Part shown: piece after piece, positions 53,959 through 63,321 of the stretch
How the letters are laid out: each line of letters begins with the position of its first letter
Numbering within the stretch: the first letter of the stretch is position 1
Assembly: GCF_015558675.1 (NCBI RefSeq)
Contig: NZ_JADMOL010000002.1
Span: 77,635-141,634, forward strand
Length of the DNA: 64,000 nt
DNA from: Paenibacillus sp. 1001270B_150601_E10
GTDB taxonomy: Bacteria > Bacillota > Bacilli > Paenibacillales > Paenibacillaceae
Reading direction: 5' to 3'
Program-made: the position numbers and the translations under genes
The notes under the pieces: model-generated
Seen by the model: only the letters and a program-made list of their open reading frames with translations
The model's database searches: none
Told to the model about the DNA's origin: nothing

Positions 53959-54216
53959 AACTGCATCTTCCAGATTTTTAAGTGTAGGTCCTGTTCCTGC
54001 TGGAATGATTGGAGTGTAAGTTTTTACTTATGTGCAGCCTTTCATTTCCCATCTCTCCCTTGGCCTGTGGCTCTTTAAATTTGATTTCCTCCTTCGGCAT
54101 GCATCAGCTGTTAGAGTAACAGATGGGTTGATTCACTTGCCTTATACCAAAACAACAACTATTTCCTTTTGTTTCAGTTATGAATTTCGCATCTATGAAT
54201 AGGGGAGGAACTACAG

Positions 54217-54773
54217 ATGAAGTATGGGATCGCAATCGTAGGTTTGCTGACTGTGTTTGGACTTACCTATATCGCAAGTAAAGACCGGCGCAGCATCCGC
54301 TATCGCCCGCTTACGCAAATGATTATCTTGCAGGCCGTATTGGCGTTCGTGCTATTAAACACAACTGTTGGTGATACGCTGATTCGAGGCTTTGCCTCCA
54401 TCTTTGAATCGATACTCGCTTATGCAGCCGAAGGCATCAACTTTGTATTCGGCGGCATCGTCAACGAGGGGCAAGGAACGCAGTTTTTCCTATCGATATT
54501 GCTTCCGATTGTGTTTATCCGCATTAATCGGGATTCTGCAATACACCAAGATACTGCCCTTTATCATCAAGTACATTGGATTAGGCTTAAGCAAAGTGAA
54601 CGGCATGGGCAAGCTTGAATCTTATAATGCAGTCGCTTCAGCTATATTAGGCCAGTCAGAAGTATTTATCTCTGTGAAAAAACAAATCGGGCTCCTTCCC
54701 GAGCGCCGTCTCTACACCCTATGTGCATCTGCCATGTCAACCGTGTCGATGTCCATCGTCGGGGCATATTGTG
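54217..54773 (+). pseudogene. nupC: NupC nucleoside transporter, frameshifted and 3'-deleted
   Basis: ATG 54217 after GGGGAGG opens a CNT-family start and runs to [10 protein letters not shown] and LLPIVFI. There one base is lost and the frame shifts. The second frame continues [40 protein letters not shown] and [17 protein letters not shown], then stops matching at about 54765. The remaining half of about 210 residues is missing and deoB begins at once, without its first codons. The product cannot be functional. Confidence 0.85.
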
Positions 54774-55922
54774 ATGGATTCCGTAGGAATTGGAGAAGCG
54801 CCAGATGCGGCAGCATTCGATGACATTGGCGCTGACACGCTAGGCCATATTGCGCAGGCGTGCGGCGGGCTCAGCATGCCGAATATGGGAAGCCTTGGTC
54901 TTTCCTATATTCGATCCATTGAAGGTATGCCAGCAGCAGAACGGCCGCTTGCTCATTACTGCAAAATGCAGGAGGCTTCTCGCGGAAAAGATACGATGAC
55001 CGGTCATCGGGAGATCATGGGGCTTTATATCGATACACCGTTCCGCGTATTTCCGGATGGCTTCCCAGAGGCATTGATCAAGCGAATCGAAGCGAAGACA
55101 GGCCGCAAGGTCATTGGCAACAAGCCGGCCAGCGGGACTGAGATTATCGAGGAGCTTGGCAAAGAACAGATGAAGACAGGTGCGCTTATTGTGTATACAT
55201 CTGCCGACTCGGTTCTGCAGATTGCTGCCCATGAAGATGTAGTGCCGCTAAGCGAGTTGTACGAGATCTGCGAATTCTGCCGCGAGATTACAAGAGATGA
55301 TCCGTACATGCTGGGACGTATCATTGCACGGCCGTTTAATGGAGAACCGGGACATTTCACGCGTTCAGCCAATCGGCATGATTATGCTTTAAAGCCATTT
55401 GGCCGCACCACGATGAATGAGCTGAAGGACCAAGGCTATGATGTTATCGCGCTAGGCAAGATTTCAGACATTTATGACGGTGAAGGAATTACAATGGCCA
55501 TTCGAACAAAGTCTAATAGCGATGGCATGGACCAATTCATAGCGAGCCTGAACGAACCGTTTACAGGGCTCAGCTTCCATAATCTCGTAGACTTCGATGC
55601 GCTCTATGGTCATCGCAGAGAACCGAAGGGCTACGGCCAAGCGCTGGAGGAATTTGATGCAAGGCTGCCAGAGGTGATGGCGAAGCTTGGTGAAGATGAT
55701 CTCCTGCTGATCACGGCCGATCATGGCAATGATCCAACCTACAAGGGAACAGATCATACCCGTGAATATGTGCCTTTGCTTGCTTATTCTCCCCGCTTCA
55801 CGAGTGGCGGACAGGAGCTGCCGCTTCGAACCACCTTTGCTGATCTAGGGGCAACGATTGCAGAGAACTTCAATGTGACCATGCCAGCGTACGTGGTTAG
55901 TTTTTGGACAGCCTTGAAATAA
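54774..55922 (+). CDS. deoB: Phosphopentomutase, N-terminally truncated
   Basis: 382 aa from ATG 54774; the frame is open from 54723 in nupC-derived sequence. The true start (about 9 residues before [14 protein letters not shown]) is deleted. The metal-site Asp in MDSVG remains, as do GHREIMGL near the catalytic Thr region, [21 protein letters not shown] and the C-terminal end. No proper ribosome binding site precedes the remaining ATG, so expression is doubtful. It interconverts (deoxy)ribose-1-P and -5-P. Confidence 0.85.
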   Translation: MDSVGIGEAPDAAAFDDIGADTLGHIAQACGGLSMPNMGSLGLSYIRSIEGMPAAERPLAHYCKMQEASRGKDTMTGHREIMGLYIDTPFRVFPDGFPEALIKRIEAKTGRKVIGNKPASGTEIIEELGKEQMKTGALIVYTSADSVLQIAAHEDVVPLSELYEICEFCREITRDDPYMLGRIIARPFNGEPGHFTRSANRHDYALKPFGRTTMNELKDQGYDVIALGKISDIYDGEGITMAIRTKSNSDGMDQFIASLNEPFTGLSFHNLVDFDALYGHRREPKGYGQALEEFDARLPEVMAKLGEDDLLLITADHGNDPTYKGTDHTREYVPLLAYSPRFTSGGQELPLRTTFADLGATIAENFNVTMPAYVVSFWTALK

Positions 55923-55952
55923 GAGTATGAGACGATAATTGGAGGGATAACG

Positions 55953-56660
55953 ATGAGTGTTCATATTGGTGCAAAGCAAGGAGACATTGCGGATACGATC
56001 CTGCTTCCAGGCGATCCTTTGCGTGCGAAGTATATTGCTGAAACGTATTTGGAAGACATCTCGTGCTATAACGAGGTTCGCGGCATGCTTGGATTTACGG
56101 GGACTTATAAAGGAAAGAGAATTTCCGTTCAAGGAACAGGAATGGGGATTCCGACGACCAGCATTTATGTCAATGAGCTGATTAGTGAATACGGGGTTAA
56201 ACACTTAATGCGAGTCGGCACATGCGGCGCGATGCAGGAGCATGTTCATGTTCGGGACGTTGTTCTGGCACAGGCGTCCTGTACGGATTCCAGCATGAAC
56301 CGTCATGTGTTTAAGGATTATGACTTTTCTCCAATCGCAAGCTTCCCTCTGCTTAAGACGGCCTACGAGAAGGGAACAGAGAAGGGCTTGAAGCTTCATG
56401 TCGGCAACATCTTCAGCTCTGACATGTTCTATCGTGACGATAAATCTGTCGTAGGGAAGATGATGGAATACGGGGTGCTTGCTGTTGAAATGGAAACGAC
56501 GGCGCTGTACTCCCTTGCTGCCAAGTTTGGTGTCCATGCGCTCACGATCTTGACGGTAAGCGATCATTTGCTCACAGGGGAAGAGACAACAGCGGCAGAG
56601 CGACAAACGACCTTCAACGATATGATGGAGGTTGCACTGGAAACGGCTTTGTCCATCTAA
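55953..56660 (+). CDS. deoD: Purine-nucleoside phosphorylase, DeoD type
   Basis: 235 aa. [37 protein letters not shown] and the catalytic Asp in LTVSDHLL are intact. It cleaves purine (deoxy)nucleosides with phosphate. GGAGGG precedes the ATG, 30 bases after deoB. Unlike its neighbours it is undamaged. Confidence 0.95.
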   Translation: MSVHIGAKQGDIADTILLPGDPLRAKYIAETYLEDISCYNEVRGMLGFTGTYKGKRISVQGTGMGIPTTSIYVNELISEYGVKHLMRVGTCGAMQEHVHVRDVVLAQASCTDSSMNRHVFKDYDFSPIASFPLLKTAYEKGTEKGLKLHVGNIFSSDMFYRDDKSVVGKMMEYGVLAVEMETTALYSLAAKFGVHALTILTVSDHLLTGEETTAAERQTTFNDMMEVALETALSI

Positions 56661-56704
56661 TTCATATTTACATGAATCCATGGGAGACAGGGAGGAATTA
56701 CACG

Positions 56705-57898
56705 ATGAGATGGTAGATGTAATTGCGAAGAAGCGGGATGGAAAGGAATGAGCGTGAACGTGCAGATCTGACGATGGCCATGGTTCATTCGGGAGATACG
56801 ATTGATCTGTCTGCGATCGAGGGAATCAAGGTAGACAAGCACTCGACCGGCGGCGTTGGCGATACCACGACGCTGGTGCTGGCCCCATTGGTTGCCGCGC
56901 TTGATATTCCGGTCGCGAAGATGTCCGGACGCGGGCTTGGTCATACAGGCGGAACGATCGACAAGTTGGAATCGATCGAAGGCTTTCATGTGGAGATTAG
57001 CAAGGACGAGTTCGTCAACCTTGTCAACAAGGACAAGATTGCGGTCATTGGGCAATCGGGCAACTTGACGCCTGCGGATAAGAAGCTTTATGCGCTTCGC
57101 GATGTGACAGGAACCGTCAATTCCATTCCGCTTATTGCGAGTTCGATCATGAGCAAGAAGATTGCAGCAGGCTCTGATGCGATCGTCTTGGATGTAAAGA
57201 CAGGCGCAGGCGCATTCATGAAGACGGTTGAGGATGCGAAGGATTTGGCGCATGCCATGGTAAGCATCGGCAACAATGTCGGCCGCAAGACGATGGCAGT
57301 CATCTCGGATATGAGCCAGCCGATTGGCCGTGCCATCGGCAATGCCTTGGAGGTTAAGGAAGCGATCGATACGCTGCGCGGACATGGTCCGAAGGATTTG
57401 GAGGAGCTGTGCTTTGCGCTCGGCAGACAAATGGTCTATCTTGCAGGCAAGGCGTCTTCCCTTGAAGAAGCGGAAGAGAAGCTGAAGGAAGTGATTCAGA
57501 ACGGCAAGGCGCTGGAGAAGTTCAAGGACTTTATCAAGAACCAAGGGGGCAATCCAGAGGTTGTTGATGATCCTAGCAAGCTTCCGCAGGCTTCCTATCG
57601 GATTGAGGTTCCTGCAAAGCAGGATGGCGTCGTGCAGCAGATTGTAGCCGATGAGATTGGAACCGCAGCAATGCTGCTTGGAGCAGGCCGCGCCACGAAG
57701 GAATCGGAGATCGATCTTGCGGTAGGCTTGATGCTTAACAAGAAGATTGGCGATGCTGTCAAGGCAGGCGAATCGCTCGTAACGATCCATGCGAATCGTG
57801 AAGATGTCGCTCAAGTCATTGAGATGATCTATGCGAATATTCGCATTGGCGACCATGCTGAGCCTCAGGTACTTGTCCATGATCTTGTAACGGAGTAA
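56705..57898 (+). pseudogene. pdp: Pyrimidine-nucleoside phosphorylase with N-terminal deletion
   Basis: The native ribosome binding site (GGGAGG) and ATG 56705 remain, followed in a shifted frame by codons for [12 protein letters not shown]. About 37 codons are then missing and the frame resumes at [20 protein letters not shown], open to 57898. The rest is full: [45 protein letters not shown] and the C-terminal domain. The helical domain that closes over the substrate is damaged. A 391-aa frame from 56723 could be made only without a good ribosome binding site. Confidence 0.85.
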
Positions 57899-57961
57899 GG
57901 TTTAGCAAATATCAAGCAGTGGTAGTTTCGAAAAGAACGGTAAAGTTAGCGTGAATATATG

Positions 57962-58002
57962 AGCAGGATGCTGCCCTAAGTGGGAGTATCCTGCTTTTTT
58001 AT
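57962..58002 (+). terminator. Terminator of the deo operon
   Basis: AGCAGGAT / ATCCTGCT stem with further GCC/GGG pairing and a T-run. The 220 bases after it to the next start hold no gene. Confidence 0.8.
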
Positions 58003-58220
58003 CATGGTAAACCTTTCTTTCTTGATTACAATCAATCGTATTGATGCTGAATCGAATGGTTGTTTGCTTATACAATGGAATTCGCAATTACATTTATCAC
58101 AATTATTGAAAAATCTACACAGTTTCTCCACAACTGTTGGTTATCTTAATTCCATCGGATGAACAAGAGCTTATCACCGCATGGGAAACGATACAACCTA
58201 TAATGTGGAGGGATATAGAG

Positions 58221-59933
58221 ATGAAAGGAAAGTACTCGATTACAAAGCTTTGGCTGCTGCTCGGCGCTTTGACGATTGTACTGGCTGGCTGTACGGACGA
58301 TCAAGAATCGAAGAATGCGAGCACCGTTTCCAGCTCTAATGTAACTAAGATAGAGACGGTCAAGGCGACACCTGTTGTGGATGGCAAGACGTATACGATT
58401 ATTGCGAAGCCAAGCCTGCTGCCTGTGAATGATAAGGTTACCTTGCCCGTATGGACGTTTAACCAATCGGTGCCGGGTCCGGAGATTCGTGTGAAGGTTG
58501 GAGATACCGTAAGGATCAAGCTTCAGAATGAACTGGAGGAGCCGGTATCTATCCATTGGCATGGCTACCCTGTTCCGAATGAGATGGATGGCATTCCAGG
58601 CGTAACGCAGGATGCTGTTGTGGCGGGAAAGGAATTTGTTTACGAGTTCAAGGCAACAATTCCGGGAACCTATTGGTATCATTCGCATCAAGACAGCGTT
58701 AATCAGCTGGATAAAGGACTTTATGGCTCCTTTATCGTAGAGGATCCCAATGAGGATTATGACCGAGATTATACTTTGATGCTGGATGAATGGATGAGCG
58801 CTGCGGCAGAGAGTGAAGCTTCAAAAGATGGCGCGGACACCAATAAGGACGATCACGACATGCCCAACATGGAGGGAATGGACCACGGCAGCATGGGTCA
58901 GAATGAGAGCGATCATAGCGGCATGGATCATGGCAATATGAGCATGAATGCGAGTGACAGCAGCAAGGACGAAGAACAGAATGCTCAGGAACATGGGGCA
59001 ATGGAACAAGGGCAGGCTGATAACGGCGATGGCAGTATGCAGCATGAGGGCATGGCTGGTCATGATATGAGCATGTATGATCTATATACGATCAATGGCA
59101 AGACGGGCGACGCTATCGACAAGCTGGTGGTTAAGGAAGGCGATAAAGTACGGTTGCGTCTTATCAATGCAGGATACATCACGCATCGCATGCATCTGCA
59201 TGGCCATGAATTCAAGATCGTGGCACTTGACGGTCAGCCGGTTAATAGTCCTGCGCTGATCTCTGATCAAGCGCTGTCGATAGCACCCGGTGAACGCTAT
59301 GACATCGAGTTTATCGCCAACAATCCAGGCTCTTGGTTGTTGGAGGAGCACGGCACAGATGAGCGGGTTAACGGAATGAGAGCGCTCATTCAGTACGAAG
59401 TCGCAACCACTGCTAAGGATCAATCCAATGCTGCGGAAGAGCTGCCAGAATTCGATCCCGTGCTCTATGGTAAGCAGGCTGATACGAAATTCACACTCAA
59501 CCAGAATTTTGATCAAAAGGTTCATATGAATCTGAATACCGAGATGCGCGATGGAGAGATGGTATATACGATTAATGGCAGGGTGTTCCCGGATACGGAA
59601 AAGATCTCTGTAAAGAAGGGAGAGAAGGTGCTTGTCACGTTCGTCAACCAATCGATGACGGAGGATCATCCGATGCATCTTCACGGGCATTTCTTCCAAG
59701 TGCTAAGCAAAAATGGCAAGCCGCTGCAAGGCTCTCCAGTGATTAAGGATACACTGAATGTAAGGCCTGGAGAAACGTATGAGGTTGCCTTTGAAGCTGA
59801 TAATCCAGGGGATTGGATGTTCCACTGCCACGACCTTCATCATGCGTCGGCAGGAATGGTCACCGATGTGATGTATAAGGACTACAAATCGGATTATGTG
59901 CCCGATCCAAGCGTAGGGAATAAGCCGGAATAA
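58221..59933 (+). CDS. Multicopper oxidase lipoprotein with Met/His-rich insert
   Basis: 570 aa from ATG 58221 after GGAGG. Lipobox LAGC. Three cupredoxin domains with all copper sites: HWHGYPVPNEMDG, YWYHSHQDSV, HRMHLHGHEF, HPMHLHGHFF and MFHCHDLHHASAGM. Between domains 1 and 2 an insert (about residues 210-290) carries many Met, His, Asp and Gly (MDHGSMG, MDHGNMSM, MAGHDMSM), as in CueO/CopA-type copper oxidases. Probably oxidises Cu(I) or phenols at the cell surface. It sits upstream of a two-component pair that may sense copper. Confidence 0.92.
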   Translation: MKGKYSITKLWLLLGALTIVLAGCTDDQESKNASTVSSSNVTKIETVKATPVVDGKTYTIIAKPSLLPVNDKVTLPVWTFNQSVPGPEIRVKVGDTVRIKLQNELEEPVSIHWHGYPVPNEMDGIPGVTQDAVVAGKEFVYEFKATIPGTYWYHSHQDSVNQLDKGLYGSFIVEDPNEDYDRDYTLMLDEWMSAAAESEASKDGADTNKDDHDMPNMEGMDHGSMGQNESDHSGMDHGNMSMNASDSSKDEEQNAQEHGAMEQGQADNGDGSMQHEGMAGHDMSMYDLYTINGKTGDAIDKLVVKEGDKVRLRLINAGYITHRMHLHGHEFKIVALDGQPVNSPALISDQALSIAPGERYDIEFIANNPGSWLLEEHGTDERVNGMRALIQYEVATTAKDQSNAAEELPEFDPVLYGKQADTKFTLNQNFDQKVHMNLNTEMRDGEMVYTINGRVFPDTEKISVKKGEKVLVTFVNQSMTEDHPMHLHGHFFQVLSKNGKPLQGSPVIKDTLNVRPGETYEVAFEADNPGDWMFHCHDLHHASAGMVTDVMYKDYKSDYVPDPSVGNKPE

Positions 59934-59942
59934 CAAGCGCAT

Positions 59943-59975
59943 GAACTCCTGTTGATTGATCTCAGCAGGAGTTGT
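59943..59975 (+). terminator. Terminator or attenuator after the oxidase
   Basis: AACTCCTG / CAGGAGTT stem with TTGTATG after it, a weak T-run. It may allow read-through to the two-component genes. Confidence 0.5.
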
Positions 59976-60019
59976 ATGTTTAGTAAAGGCAATGGAAATG
60001 ATTCAGGGCGGTGAAACAG

Positions 60020-60727
60020 ATGTCTCAACACCAAATACTGCTTGTCGATGATGAATGGAACATGAGGAATCTCCTTCGAATCTATTTTAAAAAGGCAGGC
60101 TTTGCGATTAAAGAAGCTTCCACAGGCTACGAGGCGCTATCGATCATTCAGCAGCATTCCGTGGACGTCGTTATATTGGATATTATGATGCCTGGCATGG
60201 ATGGCTGGGAAGTATGCCGAGCCATAAGGGAGCAGACTACCGTTCCGATTCTCATGCTGACAGCGCGATCAGATACACAGGATAAGGTCCATGGCTTAGA
60301 AATAGGCGCGGATGATTATGTGACGAAGCCTTTTGAACCTGAGGAGCTTGTGGCCAGAGTGAACGCTCTGGTAAGAAGATCTTCGATTAGCCAGGCGGCG
60401 AAAGAGGATTCGGATCTCTTGACCTACCCTCAACTGCGAATCGATCCTGATGCGCGTGAAGTCTATGTCCAAGAGGAGAAGGTGGAGTTTACACCAAAGG
60501 AATTTGATCTGTTGTATCTCGTAGCGAAGCATCCACAGCGTGCCTTCCAGCGCGAGGACTTGGTGCTGCGTCTTTGGGGATATGAATACAGCGGAGATTC
60601 CCGTGTCGTCGATACACATGTCAAAAATATTCGAGAGAAGCTGCATCGTGCAGGTCTAGATTATTCGCCTATTCAAACGGTATGGGGCGTTGGCTACAAA
60701 TTCCACGCACAAGGAGCGTCTACATGA
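60020..60727 (+). CDS. OmpR-family response regulator
   Basis: 235 aa. Receiver Asp10/Asp11, phospho-acceptor Asp54 in VILDIMMPGMDGW, Lys103. The winged helix ends with VDTHVKNIREKLH and VWGVGYKF. The start at 60020 fits GGCGGTG; a GTG three codons earlier lies on that site. It overlaps the kinase by 4 bases. Same strand as the oxidase, so it may regulate copper handling. Confidence 0.9.
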   Translation: MSQHQILLVDDEWNMRNLLRIYFKKAGFAIKEASTGYEALSIIQQHSVDVVILDIMMPGMDGWEVCRAIREQTTVPILMLTARSDTQDKVHGLEIGADDYVTKPFEPEELVARVNALVRRSSISQAAKEDSDLLTYPQLRIDPDAREVYVQEEKVEFTPKEFDLLYLVAKHPQRAFQREDLVLRLWGYEYSGDSRVVDTHVKNIREKLHRAGLDYSPIQTVWGVGYKFHAQGAST

Positions 60728-61599
60728 AGCGCAATGTGATCGGGATTAAGCTTGGTCTGCTCATTACGACAGCCTTTCTCATCGTGCTGCTGTCACTAGG
60801 TACGATGGTTTACCAGGTGTTTTCGAATTTTTATCATATTGAAATGAAAACGGAGGTGTCGGAGCTCACGGCACACTTTGTTGCGATGTGCAAAGAGACG
60901 AATCCAACCTCAGCGCAAATGATGAGCACGCTTGCCGACTTCTCGAATGTCAGTATGTTCTACGTGCAGGAAAATGGGGAGATTGGCTTCCATTCAGGTC
61001 CACATGATCCGGCAGATCGTTCATTTATTCAGGCTGCAGATTTGGCGTCCCTTTTCAAGGGAGAATCGATCAGCCTCTCTCATACCGATCCGAGCGGAGA
61101 AGGGTATCTCGTTGTAGGACAACCCTTAATCAAGGACGGTGCTACGCAGGCCGCAATCTATGTGATGGCTTCAACGAAGCATTTGGATGAATCGCTGCTG
61201 TCCATTCGCAAGCTGCTTATGCTGTCTGGAGCGGGAGCCTTCCTATTATCCTTAGGCATCACCTGGATCATGGCGTACATGCTGTCCCGACCGCTGCTTC
61301 AGATGCAGCAGGCGACAAAGAAGATTGCAAGCGGTGAGCTGGAGACAAGGGTTCATATTCGGAGCAAGGATGAGATTGGTTATTTGGCGGAGGCGATCAA
61401 TGATCTTGGGGTGGAACTGAAGCGTTATCGTGACAATCGCCAGGAATTTTTTGCGAATATCTCGCATGAACTTAGAACCCCCATTACGTATCTAAAGGGC
61501 TACGCCAAGGTGCTTCAGGACGACATGTATGATACAGAAGAGGAGAAGCAGCGCTATTTGGCAATCATTCATCAGGAGGCGCTTCTATACCTACAATAA
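60724..61599 (+). CDS. Sensor histidine kinase, truncated after HisKA
   Basis: About 291 aa from ATG 60724. TM1 (about 9-30), a small extracellular region, TM2 (about 160-182), HAMP, and HisKA with His248 in NISHELRTPITYLKGYAKVL. At HQEAL the sequence leaves the kinase and enters another gene, so the HATPase domain is entirely missing. The junction lies at about 61583 within GCGCTTCTATACC. The residual protein cannot phosphorylate its partner. Confidence 0.85.
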   Translation: MKRNVIGIKLGLLITTAFLIVLLSLGTMVYQVFSNFYHIEMKTEVSELTAHFVAMCKETNPTSAQMMSTLADFSNVSMFYVQENGEIGFHSGPHDPADRSFIQAADLASLFKGESISLSHTDPSGEGYLVVGQPLIKDGATQAAIYVMASTKHLDESLLSIRKLLMLSGAGAFLLSLGITWIMAYMLSRPLLQMQQATKKIASGELETRVHIRSKDEIGYLAEAINDLGVELKRYRDNRQEFFANISHELRTPITYLKGYAKVLQDDMYDTEEEKQRYLAIIHQEALLYLQ

Positions 61600-62428
61600 T
61601 ACCGGTCGTGATGGCTTTCGTTCCAGTCGGGACGGATTGCAGGATCTTGGGGCTGTTGTCATGAAATACGGCGGCAGAAGAGAGGCAGCACGGACGCTTG
61701 TAAGCCCTCGCTTTATGGAGAAGGTGCTGCTCAAAGATTTCGATAAGGTGAAGCAGCTTGGAGCGGATGGGCTGACGTTTGGAGACGGCATGGGATCGCT
61801 GTTGAACAGTGATTTCAATGATCGCTACGCGTCTTCAAGAGACGACGTGAAGGGCATTCAGGAGGGCTTGTTCACCAAGGCGACGGAAATGCTTGGGTCC
61901 GCGCAAGCTGACGATGCGAATGCGTATTCGTGGAAGTATGTGAATCATTTGAGCGGCGTACCGATTGAGAATTCCTTTGATTTATTTGTGGATGAGACGG
62001 TTCCGTTCATGCAGATGGCTTTGCATGGCCTGATCTCCTATTCGTCGGAGTTTGCTAATATTTCGGATAATTACACCTCGTATCTTCTGAAAAATCTGGA
62101 GTACGGCTCGATTCCGAGCTTTATGCTGACGTATGCAGCATCGCAGGATCTAATTGGCACGCGTTCGCTGTACAACTTCTACAGCACGCACTATAAGGAC
62201 TGGTCTGAAGAAATTGCCAAGCAGTACAGCCGATTCAATGAGGCGCTTGGCGATGTGCAGGATCAATTAATCGTCAACCATCAAGCATTGGCGAACGGCG
62301 TCTATGAGACGACCTATGAGAACGGCAAGCGCATGATCGTCAATTACAATGAGATGCCATTTCATCATGACGGCATTGAAGTGAAAGGGCAGGACTTTGC
62401 TGTTGTTACAGGGGGGAGATCATCATGA
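61583..62428 (+). pseudogene. C-terminal fragment of a DUF5696-type protein
   Basis: About 280 residues from FYTYNNTGRDGF to a stop at 62426-62428. It resembles the C-terminal half of the large DUF5696 proteins found beside carbohydrate permeases in Paenibacillus (GLQDLGAVVMKYGGRREAAR, SFDLFVDETVPFMQMALHGL, YEYGSIPSF-like). No start or signal peptide; it is joined directly to the truncated kinase. The stop overlaps the next permease start (ATGA). Confidence 0.75.
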
Positions 62429-63285
62429 GCAGATTCAAATTGAAAGCTCGGACATCACGTCACCTTGAGGCGCTCGTGTTCATCGCTCCTTGGGTCATCG
62501 GCTTCCTTTTATTCATGGCCTTTCCGCTTGGCTTCTCCTTGTATATGAGCCTGCATAAGGTGACGGTCCTGCCGACAGGCTTAAAATATGACTTTCAAGG
62601 CTTGAAGTATTACACGGAAATTCTGTTCGGCAGTTCGGCCTTCTATGATAATCTGCTTCCGTTCTTCCAAGAGATTGTCATTATGGTGCCGGTCATCATC
62701 GTATTTTCCTTGTTTATCGCCATCATGCTGAACCAGGACTTCCCAGGCCGACTCGTCTTCCGAGTTGTATTCTTCCTGCCGATTATCTTTACCTCCGGCT
62801 ATGTGTTAACGGAGTTCGTGAATCAGGGAGAGGGCACGCTTGGCTTTCTGGATCGATTCGCAATCGGGGAATATCTGATTCAGTTTCTCGGGGACAGCTC
62901 ATGGGCAAAACCGGTCATGGACGTGCTAAATCGATTTGTCCTTGTATTGTGGTATTCCGGCGTACAGATCCTGATCTTCCTCGCAGGAAGACAAACGATC
63001 TCGAAGTCGAGCTATGAATCTGCACGGATCGACGGTGCATCTCCGTGGGAAGTGTTCTGGAAGATTACACTCCCTGCGATGTCTCCTTTTATCCTGCTGA
63101 ATCTGATCTATACGGTGGTCGACATGTTCACATTCCCATACAACCCTGTCATTGAGCTGATCAATACCGGCAATTATGGCTATAACAGTGCGCTTGCCTG
63201 GATCTACTTTGTCGTGATTGCTGTATTCCTAAGCTTGATCATGCTCATGTTCCTGCGACTGAATCGACAAGCCCGAAGCCGCTAG
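62425..63285 (+). CDS. Carbohydrate ABC transporter permease, MalF type
   Basis: 286 aa with six membrane segments, the first at about 15-36 (LVFIAPWVIGFLLFMAF). The EAA loop is YESARIDGASPWEVFWKITLP. It starts within the stop of the DUF5696 fragment and is followed by the partner permease 36 bases later. Confidence 0.88.
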   Translation: MSRFKLKARTSRHLEALVFIAPWVIGFLLFMAFPLGFSLYMSLHKVTVLPTGLKYDFQGLKYYTEILFGSSAFYDNLLPFFQEIVIMVPVIIVFSLFIAIMLNQDFPGRLVFRVVFFLPIIFTSGYVLTEFVNQGEGTLGFLDRFAIGEYLIQFLGDSSWAKPVMDVLNRFVLVLWYSGVQILIFLAGRQTISKSSYESARIDGASPWEVFWKITLPAMSPFILLNLIYTVVDMFTFPYNPVIELINTGNYGYNSALAWIYFVVIAVFLSLIMLMFLRLNRQARSR

Positions 63286-63321
63286 TAGCCGTATAGAAGC
63301 TTCGAGGAGAGGAGGATTTCG

